Source of the DNA: Massilia aurea
Lineage (GTDB): Bacteria > Pseudomonadota > Gammaproteobacteria > Burkholderiales > Burkholderiaceae_D
Length of the DNA stretch: 64,000 nt
Assembly (NCBI RefSeq): GCF_014200505.1
Contig: NZ_JACHBX010000003.1
Span: 248,001 to 312,000 of the forward strand
Direction of reading: 5' to 3'
Below, in pieces: positions 62,338-64,000 of this stretch (position 1 is its first letter; each line of letters begins with the position of its first letter). The position numbers and the translations under genes are program-made. The notes under the pieces were generated by a model. That model saw nothing but the letters and a program-made list of their open reading frames with translations. It was not told the DNA's origin and did no database searches.

Positions 62338-63318
62338 ATGACGACACCAGACACCACGCTTGACATCACGAGCACCACCGGCGACACGCTGCAAAAATTC
62401 ATCTTCGACAACGCCGCCGTGCGCGGCGAGCTGGTCGAGATTTCCGACACCTGGCGCGAGATCCAGGCGCGCCACGGCTACCCGAGAGCGGTGCGCTCGG
62501 TGTTGGGCGAGATGGTGGCCGCCTGCGCCCTGCTGTCGGCCAACCTCAAGTTCAATGGCTCGATCGTGATGCAGATCCACGGCGACGGCCCGGTGCGCCT
62601 GCTTGTCGTCGAATGCGACGCCGACCTGCGCATGCGCGCCACGGCCAAGCTGGCACCGGACGTTGACGTCACCGACGACGCGACGCTCGGCCAGCTGGTC
62701 AATGTGCAGGGCACGGGCCGCTTCGTGATCACGCTCGACCCGCTCGAAAAGATGCCGGGCCAGCAACCGTACCAGGGCATCGTGCCGCTGGATGGCGACG
62801 ACGTCGCCACGGTCATCGAAAACTACATGCTGCGTTCGGAGCAGCTCGACACGCGCCTGTGGGTTGCCGCCGACGACAAGGTCGCGCGCGGCATGCTGCT
62901 GCAAAAGCTGCCGCGTCACAGCGGTGGCGAAGACCAGACCAAGCAGGCATCCGAAGCGGAAGACCTGGAAACCTGGAACCGCGCCGCGGCGCTGGGCGGC
63001 ACGCTCAAGCACGAAGAGCTGCTGTCGACCGACATCTCGACGCTGCTGCACCGCCTGTTCTGGGAAGAGACGATCCGCGTGTTCGACCCGATGCACCCGC
63101 AGTTCCATTGCAGCTGCAACCGTGAAAAGGTCGGCAATATGCTCAAGATGCTGGGCCAGCAGGAAGTCGAAACGGCGCTGGACGAGCTGGGCGAACTGGG
63201 CATAAACTGCGATTTCTGCGGCAAGCACTATTCGTTCGACAAGGTCGATTGCGCGCAGCTGTTTGCCGTCGATACCGCAGCCCAGACCTTGATCCCGCCG
63301 AGCGGCAGCACGCACTAA
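62338..63318 (+). CDS. hslO: Redox-regulated chaperone Hsp33
   Basis: Hsp33 is a holdase switched on by oxidation and heat. The 326-aa product has the substrate-binding N-terminal domain (LQKFIFDNAAVRGELVEIS, LGEMVAACALLSANLKFNG) and a C-terminal zinc-binding switch. The four cysteines are in FHCSCNREKV (CxC) and NCDFCGKHYSF (CxxC). Length is slightly above E. coli (292). It starts three bases after the gamma-carbonic anhydrase gene. An insertion of acidic residues (GGEDQTKQASEAEDLETW) separates the domains. Confidence 0.95.
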   Translation: MTTPDTTLDITSTTGDTLQKFIFDNAAVRGELVEISDTWREIQARHGYPRAVRSVLGEMVAACALLSANLKFNGSIVMQIHGDGPVRLLVVECDADLRMRATAKLAPDVDVTDDATLGQLVNVQGTGRFVITLDPLEKMPGQQPYQGIVPLDGDDVATVIENYMLRSEQLDTRLWVAADDKVARGMLLQKLPRHSGGEDQTKQASEAEDLETWNRAAALGGTLKHEELLSTDISTLLHRLFWEETIRVFDPMHPQFHCSCNREKVGNMLKMLGQQEVETALDELGELGINCDFCGKHYSFDKVDCAQLFAVDTAAQTLIPPSGSTH

Positions 63319-63387
63319 TAGCACGCACTAATACAACTCACCAGATTGTCGACAGGCCGGCCTTGCGCCGGCACTGTCGGACTATTC

Positions 63388-63405
63388 AGGGCGCTTCGGC
63401 GCCCT
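63388..63405. terminator. UUCG hairpin between hslO and the last gene
   Basis: A 7-bp stem AGGGCGC/GCGCCCT with an extra-stable TTCG loop is followed on the plus strand by GTTCTTATT, 70 bases after hslO. It is the likely end of the gamma-carbonic anhydrase–hslO transcript and also faces the stop of the converging last gene. Confidence 0.7.
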
Positions 63406-63409
63406 GTTC

Positions 63410-64000
63410 TTATTGAGCGGCCTGCAGCGGCGCGGCCTGCTGCACATCGGCTGCGAATTCGTAGGTAATCAGGCTGTCGTTGTCCCACTCCTTGCTGCGC
63501 ACCGGAACGATAAAGCTGTGATGATCTTCGCTCAGCGTCAGTAGCCTGGTGCGCTCACCCGATGTCAGGCGCGCTGCCTCGAGCCGCTTTGGCGCGCGAT
63601 AGTACAGCGCCGTCATCGGCGCATGACACATCCCGCCGACGACTGCCATGGCGGTGCGCGCCACAATACCGATCTCATCCTTCATCACTGCCCACGCCAC
63701 TTCGCATTCAAGCCGCATGTCGCCCAGCCGGCGCGCGTTGTCCGGCACGCCGGGACTGCGCACACGCGGACGCCAGCGCATCCGCGATTTTTTACGGTTC
63801 AAAACCAGGTCGGCATTGTCATCGAATGCTTCCTGGCTACGCGGCAAAATGAACGTCGCATCGCTGTCGAGCGCGAGCGGGAGGTCCACCGTATCACCGG
63901 ACAGGCGCAGGGCCAGGCCGTCCGGCGACCGGGTCGTGCCATCCTGGTTCTTCAATTCAAAGCGCAGACTGGCGCTTGGCGCGAGGCCATGGTGCTTGTC
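63410..64000 (-). CDS. Uncharacterised protein, 5' end outside the window
   Basis: The frame stays open to the right edge, so the start is not visible; about 196 C-terminal residues can be read. They run DKHHGLAPSASLRFELKNQD, then ALRLSGDTVDLPLALDSDATFILPR in pieces, VLNRKKSRMRWRPRVRSPGV and RLECEVAWAVMKDEIG. GMCHAPMTALYYRAPKRLEA and VPVRSKEWDNDSLITYEFA follow. The alternating pattern looks like a beta-sandwich and it contains several prolines, in keeping with an exported or periplasmic protein. I do not recognise the family. A TTG at 63955 is not a believable start because the same frame continues upstream. Confidence 0.6.
   Translation of the reverse strand, partial: DKHHGLAPSASLRFELKNQDGTTRSPDGLALRLSGDTVDLPLALDSDATFILPRSQEAFDDNADLVLNRKKSRMRWRPRVRSPGVPDNARRLGDMRLECEVAWAVMKDEIGIVARTAMAVVGGMCHAPMTALYYRAPKRLEAARLTSGERTRLLTLSEDHHSFIVPVRSKEWDNDSLITYEFAADVQQAAPLQAAQ

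Overview
The window is high-GC DNA from a betaproteobacterium, most likely an Oxalobacteraceae member close to Massilia/Telluria. This rests on the gene order leuC–entericidin–leuD–leuB–asd, paired cyanophycin synthetase genes, exosortase-type glycosyltransferases and SlyD/BamC/HtpX-type housekeeping genes. It is an inference from gene content, not from a marker gene. I see no rRNA, tRNA, CRISPR array or intact insertion sequence. Genes are dense and mostly on the minus strand. Many very long antisense reading frames are only codon-bias shadows.

Layout. 1–4.4 kb: leucine and aspartate-family biosynthesis (leuC, a 40-aa entericidin-like lipoprotein, leuD, leuB, asd running off the left edge). 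4.7–7.5 kb: an isolated cheZ–cheA pair. 7.9–10.4 kb (plus): universal stress protein, orphan NarL-type response regulator, Crp/Fnr regulator. 10.4–18.8 kb (minus): an exported protein, then a compact DNA-repair operon recQ–exonuclease–ATP-dependent ligase–DEXH helicase–pdeM joined by stop/start overlaps. 19–21.5 kb: a 38-aa small ORF and ahpC–ahpF. 21.6–27.8 kb: a four-gene signalling operon (large hybrid kinase, CheR, stand-alone CheB, receiver–kinase), every junction a 4-bp overlap. 27.9–34.5 kb: a class-II UvrA and three glycosyltransferases. 34.5–43.1 kb: a PNPOx-like stress protein, then the cyanophycin locus: a DUF1854 protein and an unusual ABC exporter on the minus strand, diverging from cphA' and cphA. 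43.1–46.2 kb: a MaoC-like protein and a small, less GC-rich accessory patch (orphan XRE regulator, membrane protein, repeats). 46.3–52.8 kb: mutS, an exported unknown, slyD, a ribosomal oxygenase, a small unknown and an Ala-rich lipoprotein. 52.9–57.9 kb (minus): htpX, a YciO-type protein, a site-2 protease, a methyltransferase, dapA and bamC. 58–64 kb: a PHB-depolymerase-like esterase with its CopG regulator, a PHP phosphoesterase, an alpha/beta hydrolase, gamma-carbonic anhydrase, hslO and a gene cut by the right edge.

The most interesting stretch is the cyanophycin locus. One synthetase (cphA') has lost the Walker lysine of its Mur-ligase half and the C-terminal lobe. It faces an ABC exporter carrying an N-terminal PH-like region and a four-cysteine zinc ribbon, coupled to a DUF1854 protein; the job of that pair is not established. 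Other points are the kinase–CheR–CheB–kinase operon with no methyl-accepting protein nearby, the RecQ-headed ligase operon, a shared GTAGGA/TCCTAC promoter motif, and perfect 20-bp palindromes before the copG gene and the Ala-rich lipoprotein gene.
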